From positions 1 to 64,000 of the forward strand of contig CAITOF010000050.1 in NCBI GenBank assembly GCA_903893945.1: 64,000 nt of DNA. Direction: 5' to 3'. The notes under the pieces were generated by a model. The model saw nothing but the letters and a program-made list of their open reading frames with translations, had not been told where the DNA came from and did no database searches. Position 1 is the first letter of the stretch. Each line of letters begins with the position of its first letter. A program made the translations under genes and the position numbers. Positions 8,542 through 17,481 of this stretch are shown here, piece by piece. Source of the stretch: an uncultured Oxalobacteraceae bacterium (GTDB lineage: Bacteria > Pseudomonadota > Gammaproteobacteria > Burkholderiales > Burkholderiaceae_D).

Positions 8542-9786
8542 TTAATCCAGTTTTTTGAAAATTAATGATGTATTTATGCCACCAAATGCAAAATTATTAC
8601 TCATAATGTAATTGCAGTGCAATTTTCTTGCCTCACCCCTGATGTAATCGAGCTCGCCGCAGGCCGGGTCAATCTGGTCGAGATTGAGCGTTGGTGCAAA
8701 CCAGCCTTCCCGCATCATTTCAATACTGAGCCAGGCCTCAAGGGCACCGCATGCGCCCAGCGTGTGCCCCATGTAACTCTTTAATGAACTGACCGGCACA
8801 TGCGCCCCGAACTGGCTGGCGGTTGCGTGCGATTCAGCAATATCGCCCTGGAGGGTTCCGGTTCCATGCGCATTGACATAGCCGATCGCGGCAGGTGCAA
8901 GGCCGGCGTCGTCCAATGCCAGTTGCATGGCGGCTTTCATGGTCGCCGGATCCGGCTGCGTGACGTGACTGCCGTCGCAATTGGTACCATAACCGACAAC
9001 TTCGGCCAGCATTTTTGCGCCGCGCTGTCTGGCATGATCCATCTCCTCAAGTATCAGACTGCATGCCCCTTCTCCTATGACCAGACCGTCCCGGCCGGCA
9101 TCAAAAGGACTTGGCGTCACGGCGGGCGTATCATTTTTTGTGCTGGTCGCAAAAAGCGTATCAAATACGGCCGCTTCGGTAGCACACAATTCGTCGGCGC
9201 CACCGGCAATCATGGCAATCTGGCGCCCGCTGCTGATGGTTTCATACGCATAACCTATGCCCTGACTGCCCGAGGTGCAGGCGCTTGAGGTCGTGATGAT
9301 GCGTCCGGTAATGCCCAAAAAAACACCGATGTTCACCGGTGTCGTGTGCGACATCATTTTGATATAGGTGGTCGCGTTGATTCCTTTGGTCGAACGCTCC
9401 TCGATCATGCGCCCAAAATCACCGATTGCCGAGGGCGTACCGGTTGATGATCCGTATGAAATGCCCATCTGTCCGCTTTTTATGAGGGGGGAATCAAGCA
9501 GCCCGGCATCCTGCAGGGCCAGTTCACTGGCCCGTGTCGCCATCAATGCGACGCGCCCCATACTGCGCATGGACTTTCGATTGTATTTATCTGATAAGGC
9601 AAAGGGAGCCGCCGGCGCGCCCAGCCGGGTATTCAGTCCGTCGTAACCGGACCAATCCGGCATGGCGACCACCGCATTCTGACGGGCCAGAAGCCGCTCA
9701 CGCACTGTCGGCCAATCGTTGCCGAGTGGGCTGATGCCGGACATGCCCGTCACCACCACCCGACGCCGGGTCAGCCCCCTGTTCAC
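8542..9786 (-). CDS. apeR: Beta-ketoacyl-ACP synthase of the aryl polyene pathway (ApeR-like)
   Basis: A condensing enzyme that extends the acyl chain with malonyl-ACP. It has 414 residues, normal for FabF-type enzymes. The catalytic triad is intact: Cys in SSACTSGSQGIG, His in VNAHGTGT and His in KSYMGHTLGACG. The C-terminal NNFAFGGINTSLIF is typical. The start is GTG at 9786, overlapping the ketoreductase stop by four bases. Its place at the end of the order KS-dehydratase-ketoreductase-KS matches apeO-apeP-apeQ-apeR of the E. coli and Xenorhabdus aryl-polyene clusters, which is why the symbol is used. In those systems ApeR works early as a homodimer. Confidence 0.88.
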   Translation of the reverse strand: MNRGLTRRRVVVTGMSGISPLGNDWPTVRERLLARQNAVVAMPDWSGYDGLNTRLGAPAAPFALSDKYNRKSMRSMGRVALMATRASELALQDAGLLDSPLIKSGQMGISYGSSTGTPSAIGDFGRMIEERSTKGINATTYIKMMSHTTPVNIGVFLGITGRIITTSSACTSGSQGIGYAYETISSGRQIAMIAGGADELCATEAAVFDTLFATSTKNDTPAVTPSPFDAGRDGLVIGEGACSLILEEMDHARQRGAKMLAEVVGYGTNCDGSHVTQPDPATMKAAMQLALDDAGLAPAAIGYVNAHGTGTLQGDIAESHATASQFGAHVPVSSLKSYMGHTLGACGALEAWLSIEMMREGWFAPTLNLDQIDPACGELDYIRGEARKLHCNYIMSNNFAFGGINTSLIFKKLD

Positions 9787-10517
9787 GCCAGACCGCCATT
9801 CACGGAAATGACCTGACGAGTGACATACGCGGCGTCCTGACTCAGTAAAAAGCTGACCACCGCGGCGACCTCTTCCGGTTTTCCGGTACGACGTGCCGGT
9901 ATCAATTTAAGCAGGTCCTCCATCGGTGCGCCAGTCACCATGTCAGTATCAATCAGTCCGGGGGCCACGCAATTGACCGTAATTTCACGGCTGGCCAGCT
10001 CAAGGGCGAGCGCTTTTGTCGCACCAATAATACCGGCCTTGGCAGCACTGTAATTCACCTGGCCCCGGTTACCGACAAGTCCGGAAACCGACGCAAGCGT
10101 TACAATACGCGCAGGCTGCTTGCGGCGCACCATGGGCATGATCAGGGGATTGAGCACATTATAGAATCCGTCAAGATTGGTGTGCAGCACGATGTCCCAA
10201 TCGTCACCCGACATGGCGGGGAAGACATTGTCGCGCACCACCCCCGCATTGCAGACCACCCCATAATAACAACCGTGCTGCTCGACATCAGCCAGCAGCA
10301 CGCCTGACGCGGCATCGCGCTGGCTGATATCGAACTGCAGCACACGACACGAGCGGCCCAGTTCAATGATGCTGCTGGCAACCTGCTCGGCTTGTTCCCG
10401 CTGGGTCCGGCAATGCAGCACGATGTCATAACCATCCCGGGCCAGACGCAACGCAATCGCCTTGCCGATGCCGCGCGATGATCCGGTGATCAATACAGTT
10501 TTACTGGTAGAGGTCAT
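9783..10517 (-). CDS. apeQ: 3-ketoacyl-ACP reductase (ApeQ-like)
   Basis: A short-chain dehydrogenase of the FabG group that reduces the 3-keto group with NADPH after each condensation. The cofactor motif is TGSSRGIGKAIALRLA at the N-terminus. VCNAGVVRDN, the catalytic Ser in TLASVSGLVGNRG and the YSAAKAG motif (Tyr-x-x-x-Lys) follow. The ATG at 10517 gives 244 residues; a TTG at 10529 is an alternative, and neither has a strong ribosome site. Its stop overlaps the start of the next ketosynthase gene by four bases. Position and family match ApeQ. Confidence 0.88.
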   Translation of the reverse strand: MTSTSKTVLITGSSRGIGKAIALRLARDGYDIVLHCRTQREQAEQVASSIIELGRSCRVLQFDISQRDAASGVLLADVEQHGCYYGVVCNAGVVRDNVFPAMSGDDWDIVLHTNLDGFYNVLNPLIMPMVRRKQPARIVTLASVSGLVGNRGQVNYSAAKAGIIGATKALALELASREITVNCVAPGLIDTDMVTGAPMEDLLKLIPARRTGKPEEVAAVVSFLLSQDAAYVTRQVISVNGGLA

Positions 10518-10525
10518 TGTCAGGT

Positions 10526-11047
10526 TCAATCTGTTTCGGGTGGATCTGTCTTCAGGGGGTTATTGTTCCGCAAAAACTGCTGTACATCATCCGGTTGAAA
10601 GGCAGTCAGGGTGGCTGCCGCCAGGACATCATTTTCAGGGGCCCCGGCATGGCAGATTTTACAGTCAAACGCCCCAAGGCCGTTGGCGTGTTTGATGACC
10701 TGGGTGACTGAAATCTGCAACCTGGACCCCAATGGAAAACCGTTACAGTGGCTCTCATAATATCGTGTACCAAGTAAAAAACCCACTTTTACCGGTTTGT
10801 CCTGTGTCCATGCCTGGTAGCCTTCAAATGCCGCCATGGCCTGCGCCATCATTTCAATGCCCACCCACGCCCCCACCGACCGACTGTCGTCGTCGTAAAA
10901 GAGATGGTCTGACCTGATCGTCACCTCGGCACAAAGCGATACCGCATCCACAGAAACAACCCGGTCCAGCAGGGCCATTTTGTCCCGGTGGGGAATAAGG
11001 GATGAGATATCAGGCAACGACTCGCTTTGCGATTCAGTGATGATCAT
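10526..11047 (-). CDS. apeP: Hotdog-fold 3-hydroxyacyl-ACP dehydratase (ApeP-like)
   Basis: A small hotdog protein that, paired with an ApeI-type partner, removes water to create each new double bond of the polyene. The signature SLIPHRDKMALLDRV is near residue 15, and GAWVGIEMMAQAMAAFEG forms the central helix. The ATG at 11047 gives 173 residues and overlaps the preceding ketosynthase reading frame by 14 bases; a longer frame upstream is probably not used. In characterised systems ApeP and ApeI form a heterodimer. Here the ApeI-like domain is fused to the ligase encoded at 19261. Confidence 0.83.
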   Translation of the reverse strand: MIITESQSESLPDISSLIPHRDKMALLDRVVSVDAVSLCAEVTIRSDHLFYDDDSRSVGAWVGIEMMAQAMAAFEGYQAWTQDKPVKVGFLLGTRYYESHCNGFPLGSRLQISVTQVIKHANGLGAFDCKICHAGAPENDVLAAATLTAFQPDDVQQFLRNNNPLKTDPPETD

Positions 11048-12236
11048 GCGTCTTTCCGAAAAGTAGCGCTGCGTTCGATCCGCCAAAAGCAAACGAAGTA
11101 CTTAACACCCATTGCACGGGGCGGTTTAACTGCAATCCATGCTCAACCAGATTCAATACCGGCAAGGCAGGATCATGACAGCCATCCCAGCGGTGAGGCG
11201 GTAATTTCCCCTGGTCGTTTTCCTCCTGCATCACCAGCCAGCACAGTGCCGCTTCGATGGCAGAAGCAGCGCCCAGGGCGTGGCCGGTAAACGGTTTGGT
11301 CGAGCTGACGGCAACCTCAGGACCGAATAAATCATGCAGCACCCGTGACTCCATTGCATCATTCTGTACGGTCGCCGTGCCGTGCATATTGATATAATCA
11401 ACCTGCTGCGGTGCTATCTGGGCCCGTTGCAATGCCTCGGTGATGGCCCTGCGTGCCCCTTTCCCTTCCGGATCCGGTGCCGACATATGATGACCGTCGG
11501 ACGATTCGCCCCAACCGAAAAGGGCAATCGGCGATGAATTTTTCGACATCAGAAACAGGGCCGCACCCTCGCCGATATTAATGCCGTTACGATGGACACT
11601 CAAGGGATTACAGACCTGTGCACTGACTGATTCCAGTGCCGTGAAACCGGCGACCGTAAACGCGCAGAGCGAATCGACCCCGCCACAGATAACGGCATCG
11701 CACAGTCCCATTTTTATCAGTCGTGCGGCACTGGCAAACGATTTGGCACTGGAACAGCAGGCGCTGGAATGGACATACGCGGGTCCGCTGATCTGGAGTT
11801 CCGTGGCCAGCATCAGGGCAGGCGAGCCCATTTCCTGCTGCGCATAATGAAATCCGGCCGGCAGGACACCTTGGTGCAGAAAATGATGGATCGCCCGCTC
11901 CGTGCCGGCTATGCCCGAGGTACTCGTACCAATAATGACGCCAATCCGGTCCCGGCCAAACTGGTCAATCGCCGCATTCACCGCCGGACGAATCTGCGCC
12001 AGTGCTGCCAGGGCCAACTGGTTATTTCTGCTGTTGTGCTGAATTGGCCATTGCTGCATAGCCGGCAATTGCGATTCGGACTGGTCGTCCAGTCTGCCCA
12101 GAGGCAATAGCCGACCCGCTGACCATGCATCCGTCATTTGCACGCCGCTTTGATTGCGGTGCAAGAGTCGATCTCTGACTGCTGCCCGCGAATTTCCCAG
12201 TGCGCAGACAATGCCACATTCGTTCAGGTAAAACAT
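11034..12236 (-). CDS. apeO: Beta-ketoacyl-ACP synthase, chain-extending (ApeO-like)
   Basis: A second condensing enzyme, 400 residues, more divergent than the one at 8542. The active-site Cys lies in HSSACCSSAKS, with His in INMHGTATVQND and His in KPFTGHALGAAS, so it should be catalytic. In known aryl-polyene systems ApeO pairs with the chain-length factor ApeC, and the ApeC-like protein encoded at 22339 would be its partner. Gene order (first of the O-P-Q-R block) supports the call. The ATG at 12236 lies 25 bases after the DUF3261 gene. Confidence 0.85.
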   Translation of the reverse strand: MFYLNECGIVCALGNSRAAVRDRLLHRNQSGVQMTDAWSAGRLLPLGRLDDQSESQLPAMQQWPIQHNSRNNQLALAALAQIRPAVNAAIDQFGRDRIGVIIGTSTSGIAGTERAIHHFLHQGVLPAGFHYAQQEMGSPALMLATELQISGPAYVHSSACCSSAKSFASAARLIKMGLCDAVICGGVDSLCAFTVAGFTALESVSAQVCNPLSVHRNGINIGEGAALFLMSKNSSPIALFGWGESSDGHHMSAPDPEGKGARRAITEALQRAQIAPQQVDYINMHGTATVQNDAMESRVLHDLFGPEVAVSSTKPFTGHALGAASAIEAALCWLVMQEENDQGKLPPHRWDGCHDPALPVLNLVEHGLQLNRPVQWVLSTSFAFGGSNAALLFGKTHDHH

Positions 12237-12261
12237 AAATAGTTATATTATTGCAATAATT

Positions 12262-12825
12262 TCAGTTATCGGGCTGGGATTGGATGGTCAAATCGTAGTG
12301 GTAACGCAAATTGACTAGTTTAACTGTTCCAGACCATCGCGGCATCTCACTGTAGGAAATTTGGCAAATAATCCTGTCGTCCAGACTCACGACACGTTCC
12401 AGTCCGTTATCCTGTATCGACCAACCGGGAGGCAGTGCCCGTCGGATTGATTCGATGGGCCACAAGGTCAGTTGCAGATCCTCCAGAATTTCTTGTTCCC
12501 GAACCTGGGACGGTACCATCACGTGACGCCAGGTCGTCAGATTTTTTCCATCATAATGCAGACTTAAAATACGCTGGCCAAAAGCCAGTCCCACCAGCTG
12601 TAACCGGTTCTCATCAACTTCGAGTGCCGTATCCAGTTCATCCGTTTTGCCGTCGCGATGAATGAGCAGATGCTGCTGCAGCGCGATTGAAGCCCCCAAC
12701 TCGGCCGGCGCCAGACGCAGGCCGGTTCGCGCTCTGCTGTCACCCACCTTGTCGCGCGGCTGCGGCGTTGTCATGCAGGACACCAGCAGCAGCACAATCC
12801 AGATCAGCAGCACTCTCAGGCGCAT
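12262..12825 (-). CDS. DUF3261-type lipoprotein of the aryl polyene cluster
   Basis: A predicted lipoprotein of 187 residues. The ATG at 12825 is chosen because ACGGGG precedes it and a short lipoprotein signal begins there (MRLRVLLIWIVLLLVSC, Cys at residue 17 in a lipobox). The rest is soluble and shows no catalytic motif. DUF3261 proteins are regular members of aryl-polyene clusters, beside the exporter and LolA-like genes. A role in moving or anchoring the glycolipid-like product at the outer membrane is plausible but unproven. Confidence 0.72.
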   Translation of the reverse strand: MRLRVLLIWIVLLLVSCMTTPQPRDKVGDSRARTGLRLAPAELGASIALQQHLLIHRDGKTDELDTALEVDENRLQLVGLAFGQRILSLHYDGKNLTTWRHVMVPSQVREQEILEDLQLTLWPIESIRRALPPGWSIQDNGLERVVSLDDRIICQISYSEMPRWSGTVKLVNLRYHYDLTIQSQPDN

Positions 12826-12879
12826 ACCAACCCCGTCGCAACACGTCGTGCTGCAGTATCTTTCCCGGTAAGACAAATG

Positions 12880-15234
12880 TCAGCGGCAGTCTTCATCTTG
12901 TTTTCTGAATAGCGGTACGATCATCCACACCAGTGCGACACCCATTAACAGAGTCAACCCGAACGCATGCAGCGCCGGTGTCTGGCTCAGCCCCAGCAAG
13001 CCAAACGACAGCAGGGTATTGACGGCGGACAGGCCAATCGCAAGCCAGGCGGTTTCCGGTCTGCCCTGCTTTTTTTCCTGCATGAAAATCCCATAATCAA
13101 CCCCGATACCCAGCAGCAGCATGAAGGCCAGCACATGAAACAGCTGTATGGGCTGATGCAACACGCCCAGCAGCGCCAGCGCAAGGCAACTGGCCAGCGC
13201 CGTGGGCGCCAGTATGCGCCAGGTGTCACGCCGGTAGCGCAGAAACAGCACGGCAAAAATAATGCCATAGGCACCTGTCAGCACCCAGCCCATGGTGATC
13301 CGGTATTGACGCAGAACGGCGGAAATTTCCGCCACTTTGTCAACCCACAGAACACCTTCCAGCGCATCGCCCGCATGCTGCACAGAGCTCAGCCCGGCCT
13401 GCGACAATCCGCGCAATGCGACGATACTGGCGTAACCTCCATTCACCGTGCCCAACCACAGATAACGCCACGGTTCACCGGCAGGTGAAGCGAGAAACTG
13501 GTCAACGGACAGAGGTTGCGCATACCGGTTTAAATCGTCGCGGGTTCTCGACACCCAATCGTTGTCTTCCCCTATCTGCTGAGCCAACTGGGTCAGTGCC
13601 GCGCCATCCCTGAACAATTTATCGTCCACCAGCTGACGGCGACGCTGTTGTGTCCGGTCAGACGGAACCCAATTGCTGATGGCCTGGTACCCCGTCATTT
13701 TCTGCTGCGCCACTAACGGATTCAGTCGCTGCTTGAGCAGCTCTTCCCGTTCCAGTACGCCCTGACGTGTTGCGGCGCGCACCAGATAAAACTGCACCGG
13801 TGTCGGCGCATCCAGAATTTTACCCAGTCTGATCTGATCGGCGATTAATCGTGGTGGTGAATTTTGCAGCAACCGTATATCGTCGTCCGATGTCAACTGC
13901 ACCAGGCCCAGCATGGTCACAAGCGCGGCAACCACCAGGACGAAAGCACTTCGTTTATCCGCCCCGGGCACCGGCCATCCGGACAGCGTGCCCTCATACC
14001 AGTGCACCAGCATTCCGCTTTTTAAAGGCACACGATCTGCCCATAACGGGAACCAGCACAGGACCGTCAACCAGGCGAAGATCAGGCCCAATGCCGAGAA
14101 TACCGCCATGCTGCGCAATCCGGGAAAAGGCGTAAAAGCCAGTCCGAGGTAGCCGATCACCGCCGCGAGCAGGGTTAGCGCCAGCGACGGCAGCAGGCGG
14201 CTTAGCAACTGGCGCGAACTGATCTGTTCATCGGCATTCAATCGGTGACACAGAAAAAAGATGCCGTAATCCTGCGCAACCCCGATCAGGCTGGCACCAA
14301 ACACCAGCGTCAACAGGTGTATCCGTTCAAACAGCAGCCAGCAGAGCGACAGCGAACCGAGGCATCCGATCACGATCGAAACAAAAATGAACAGTATCGG
14401 TTTCACGGAATGAAATGTCGCCCACATCAGCAGGATGATGCCGAGCAATGAACCCAGCCCGATCGTCCACACCTCCCCGCTGGCCTGCTCTGCGGCGGCG
14501 GCCGCGTGCAGCAGCACGCCCGCCGCAATGACATCGACATCGCTGCCCGCTGTCATCGCCCTGTTGCGCGCGGAATCCAGCACCCCGATGACCGCCTTCT
14601 GCGTCGGCATGGCAAACACGGAATCATGAATGACCAGCGACAGCAGCACGTAATGCCGCTCTCCATCATCCACAAACAACACGCCGTCACGCGGGCGTAC
14701 CGGTGACTCTTGCGAACGCTCCTGCACCCAGGAGGAAAACAGGCCAAACGGATCATCACGCCACAAGCCGGTCTTTGGTCCGGCAAACGGGCTGTACAAT
14801 TGTCGCAATGCTGTATCGACCCAGGCGGATGCGGGCAGGTTCTGCAGCCTGTCCTCCTGGTCACTCGCGATCAAATTCAACCTGTGCGGCTGAAATACGC
14901 CAAGCCAGTCCTGCTGCGTTTGCCCGGTCAGCGATGCAGCGCGGAGCAGTTCCGGGCGCATCGCCACGACGTCACCATATTCTGTCGCGGCCTGTCTGGC
15001 GACCGCCCAGTCTTTCGAACCAATCAGGACGATCACGCGCTGTTGTGCCGTGTCAACCATGTGTGTGAACGCCTGCTGCATTACCGGATCGAGCTTCTGC
15101 ACCGGCAGCAGCGCCATGATATCGGTATCGGGGGCGATTCGCTTGATCAGCCACAGATAGGCATTATGTCCGACTATCAGGCAAACAACCAGCGTCCATG
15201 CCATGGCGATCCGGTAGCTGGCGCGCTTGTCCAT
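12880..15234 (-). CDS. MMPL-family (RND superfamily) exporter
   Basis: A large inner-membrane protein of 784 residues with the duplicated RND layout: one membrane segment near the N-terminus, a periplasmic loop to about residue 250, five helices, then the pattern repeated. Each half carries a helix with an acidic motif (GVAQDYGIFFLCHR and GIGVDYGIFMQEKKQG), the proton-relay signature of MMPL proteins. Such exporters are constant members of aryl-polyene clusters and are thought to carry the lipid-linked polyene from the inner membrane toward the outer membrane. The ATG at 15234 follows the LolA-like gene by 11 bases. Confidence 0.85.
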   Translation of the reverse strand: MDKRASYRIAMAWTLVVCLIVGHNAYLWLIKRIAPDTDIMALLPVQKLDPVMQQAFTHMVDTAQQRVIVLIGSKDWAVARQAATEYGDVVAMRPELLRAASLTGQTQQDWLGVFQPHRLNLIASDQEDRLQNLPASAWVDTALRQLYSPFAGPKTGLWRDDPFGLFSSWVQERSQESPVRPRDGVLFVDDGERHYVLLSLVIHDSVFAMPTQKAVIGVLDSARNRAMTAGSDVDVIAAGVLLHAAAAAEQASGEVWTIGLGSLLGIILLMWATFHSVKPILFIFVSIVIGCLGSLSLCWLLFERIHLLTLVFGASLIGVAQDYGIFFLCHRLNADEQISSRQLLSRLLPSLALTLLAAVIGYLGLAFTPFPGLRSMAVFSALGLIFAWLTVLCWFPLWADRVPLKSGMLVHWYEGTLSGWPVPGADKRSAFVLVVAALVTMLGLVQLTSDDDIRLLQNSPPRLIADQIRLGKILDAPTPVQFYLVRAATRQGVLEREELLKQRLNPLVAQQKMTGYQAISNWVPSDRTQQRRRQLVDDKLFRDGAALTQLAQQIGEDNDWVSRTRDDLNRYAQPLSVDQFLASPAGEPWRYLWLGTVNGGYASIVALRGLSQAGLSSVQHAGDALEGVLWVDKVAEISAVLRQYRITMGWVLTGAYGIIFAVLFLRYRRDTWRILAPTALASCLALALLGVLHQPIQLFHVLAFMLLLGIGVDYGIFMQEKKQGRPETAWLAIGLSAVNTLLSFGLLGLSQTPALHAFGLTLLMGVALVWMIVPLFRKQDEDCR

Positions 15235-15245
15235 TTGAGCCCGAC

Positions 15246-15905
15246 TTAAAATAATGCGGCATCCTCGGCCTGCATCGCCGAGTTGCCAGTCTGAATTTCT
15301 GAAAACCGGATCGCGGTATGATCGCCGCCGGCGTCGTCCATCTGTATCGATGTCACGAAATTGCTGCCGTCCAGACTGATGGTGCCGATTGCCTTTTCCA
15401 GGCTGGCCTCACGTGCTTTCAGGACGACATGCCAACCACCGCTGATCACCTTACCCTCGACGACAAACAGCGGATCCAGCTGCGTCAGATCACCCGCAAG
15501 CAGGGCAAACAGGACACTGTTAATCATGCGCACGGTCGGTTCCTGCTTCGCCTCCAGGCGCATCGCAACGCGATCGCCCTGGTAATTGACTATTTCATCG
15601 GGTGTCAGACGCAAGGTGGCGGGGAACGGCTTGACCGTGCGCCACACCACACCCTTGCCCGGCACCACGCAGAAACGACCGTTTGAGAGCAGGGGTTTCT
15701 TCAACCCGCTGAGCAGTTTGGTCTGGTCAAACCGCCCACACAGCACGGCCGGCTTTTCCAGCATGGACTGAATCTGGCTGACCACGGGTGCCTTCGCCTG
15801 TGCCACAGCGGACTTTTCCTGCGCGGCACCTGACATCATCAGCACGCACAGGGTGACCCCCAGCAGGCGTCGCCCCGAGGCGCCGCGTTCAGTTTCTTTA
15901 TTCAT
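15246..15905 (-). CDS. LolA-like outer membrane lipoprotein carrier protein
   Basis: A periplasmic protein of 219 residues resembling LolA, which ferries lipidated cargo across the periplasm. The ATG at 15905 overlaps the ammonia-lyase stop by eight bases (ATGAATAA); longer upstream frames run inside that gene. A signal segment (RRLLGVTLCVLMMSGAA) is followed by the LolA-like features GRFDQTKLLSGLKKPLLSNG and a later VVWRTVKPFPATL. In aryl-polyene clusters this family sits beside the MMPL exporter and probably hands the product to the outer membrane. Confidence 0.78.
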   Translation of the reverse strand: MNKETERGASGRRLLGVTLCVLMMSGAAQEKSAVAQAKAPVVSQIQSMLEKPAVLCGRFDQTKLLSGLKKPLLSNGRFCVVPGKGVVWRTVKPFPATLRLTPDEIVNYQGDRVAMRLEAKQEPTVRMINSVLFALLAGDLTQLDPLFVVEGKVISGGWHVVLKAREASLEKAIGTISLDGSNFVTSIQMDDAGGDHTAIRFSEIQTGNSAMQAEDAALF

Positions 15906-17454
15906 ACAATGTCCAGTATTGTTGCCGGATCCGTTCCAGTAGCAGTCGCAGGTCCGGTTCAAGTCGCCGGTCTTCAATGATTTCGGCCACATCCCTGGCA
16001 AGGGCATCCACCATCCGCTGCAGCGAAAGCTGAGGTTGCAGTTCTGTAGTCTGGCGACAACGCAGCCACACACCCTGTCGCACCGCAATCAGCATGGCAG
16101 CCGCGACCTGCTCGGTCAGCTCCAGCACCCGGACACAGTCCCGTGCGGCGATGGTACCCATGCTCACCTTATCCTGGTTGTGGCATTCCGTCGAGCGCGA
16201 AAATACCGAAGCAGGCATGGTGAGCTTCAGTGCTTCCGCAGTCCACGCGGAAACACTGATCTGCAGCGCTTTCAGTCCGTGATTAATGGTGGCACGCTCG
16301 CCGATTGCACCGGACAGATTGGCTGGCAGGCCATGGTTATAGCGCGTATCGACCAGCAGGGCCATCTGTCTGTCCAGCAGGTCGGCGATGTTGGCGACCG
16401 CGTTTTTCATTCCATCCATGGCAAACGCAATATGCCCGCCATAAAAATGTCCGCCATGCAGCACATGTTCCCCGTCCGCGTCTATGATGGGGTTATCATT
16501 GGCGCTGTTGAGTTCGTTTTCAATCGCGGTTCGGAAGAATGGCAGCGCATCAGCCAATACGCCAATCACGTGCGGCGCGCAACGAATCGAGTAACGGTCC
16601 TGCAGGCGTCTGCCATTCCGTTCCACCTCAGGGCAGTGCAGATCCTGACGCAACCATTCGGCCACTTTCTGCATACCCTGATGCGGCTTCACTGAAAACA
16701 GCACTTCATCAAAATGCTGCGGGTTGCCGTCCAGTGTGAAAGACGCCATTGCCGTAATTCGCGTTGCCAAACGGGTTAGATAGGCGGCGCGGTCATAAGC
16801 AAGGCAGGCCAGGGCGGTCATCACGGCCGTGCCATTCATAATGGCCAGCCCTTCTTTGGGACGCAGGGTCAGCGGGGTGAGTCCTGACAGACTGAAGGCC
16901 TGAGCGGTCGACATGGTCTGACCCCGGTAAGTGACCTCACGTTCGCCACACAGCACGGCCGCCAGATACGAAAGTGGCGTCAGGTCGCCACTGGCGCCGA
17001 CCGAGCCTTCCGACGGAATCAGGGGCAGCATATCCTCATTCAACAGACGCGTCATCTGTTCCAGCAATCCCGTTGAAACACCGGAATAGCCCTTGCACAA
17101 CGACGCCAGACGAGTCAGCAGGATCGCCCGCGTCTGCACAGGCGTAAAAACTTCACCTAACCCGCAGCCATGGTAGGTGTACAAATGGTGTGGCAATTCA
17201 CCGATCAGGCTGGCCGGCACGACCACCGTGCACGAATCACCGTATCCGGTGGTCACGCCATAGATTATGCCATCCTCGGCCAGCAGGCGATCCAGGAAAT
17301 CGGCGCCTCGTGCGATGGCAGCCCGAAATCCAGGATCATCCGACAACACCACGGGGGCCATCCTGTTTGCCGCCAATACGATATCCTCGATGCGCAGGCG
17401 CGTCTGGTCCACGACGATGGGCCCGGTTTGATCCTGGTACGGTTTTTCAGTCAT
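15898..17454 (-). CDS. HAL/PAL/TAL-family aromatic amino acid ammonia lyase
   Basis: An ammonia lyase of 518 residues that should make the aryl starter acid (for example 4-coumarate from tyrosine) for the polyene. The self-formed MIO cofactor derives from Ala-Ser-Gly in GSVGASGDLTPLSYLA near residue 154. YGVTTGYGD carries the catalytic Tyr loop. The selectivity site reads LYTYHGCGLG, so the positions that are His-Leu in tyrosine lyases and Ser-His in histidases are Tyr-His here. Substrate is therefore uncertain, although the context argues for an aromatic acid. The ATG at 17454 lies 27 bases after the acyltransferase gene. Confidence 0.87.
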   Translation of the reverse strand: MTEKPYQDQTGPIVVDQTRLRIEDIVLAANRMAPVVLSDDPGFRAAIARGADFLDRLLAEDGIIYGVTTGYGDSCTVVVPASLIGELPHHLYTYHGCGLGEVFTPVQTRAILLTRLASLCKGYSGVSTGLLEQMTRLLNEDMLPLIPSEGSVGASGDLTPLSYLAAVLCGEREVTYRGQTMSTAQAFSLSGLTPLTLRPKEGLAIMNGTAVMTALACLAYDRAAYLTRLATRITAMASFTLDGNPQHFDEVLFSVKPHQGMQKVAEWLRQDLHCPEVERNGRRLQDRYSIRCAPHVIGVLADALPFFRTAIENELNSANDNPIIDADGEHVLHGGHFYGGHIAFAMDGMKNAVANIADLLDRQMALLVDTRYNHGLPANLSGAIGERATINHGLKALQISVSAWTAEALKLTMPASVFSRSTECHNQDKVSMGTIAARDCVRVLELTEQVAAAMLIAVRQGVWLRCRQTTELQPQLSLQRMVDALARDVAEIIEDRRLEPDLRLLLERIRQQYWTLYE

Positions 17455-17481
17455 TTTTCTGCCCGATATGTCAGTCGAATT

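Noticed and set aside
14710-15249. Open frame of 179 codons on the plus strand
   Set aside because: It lies fully inside the MMPL exporter gene on the other strand, which has clear family motifs; no ribosome site or recognisable domain.
16036-16695. Open frame of 219 codons on the plus strand
   Set aside because: It is antisense to the ammonia-lyase gene and its translation shows no domain.
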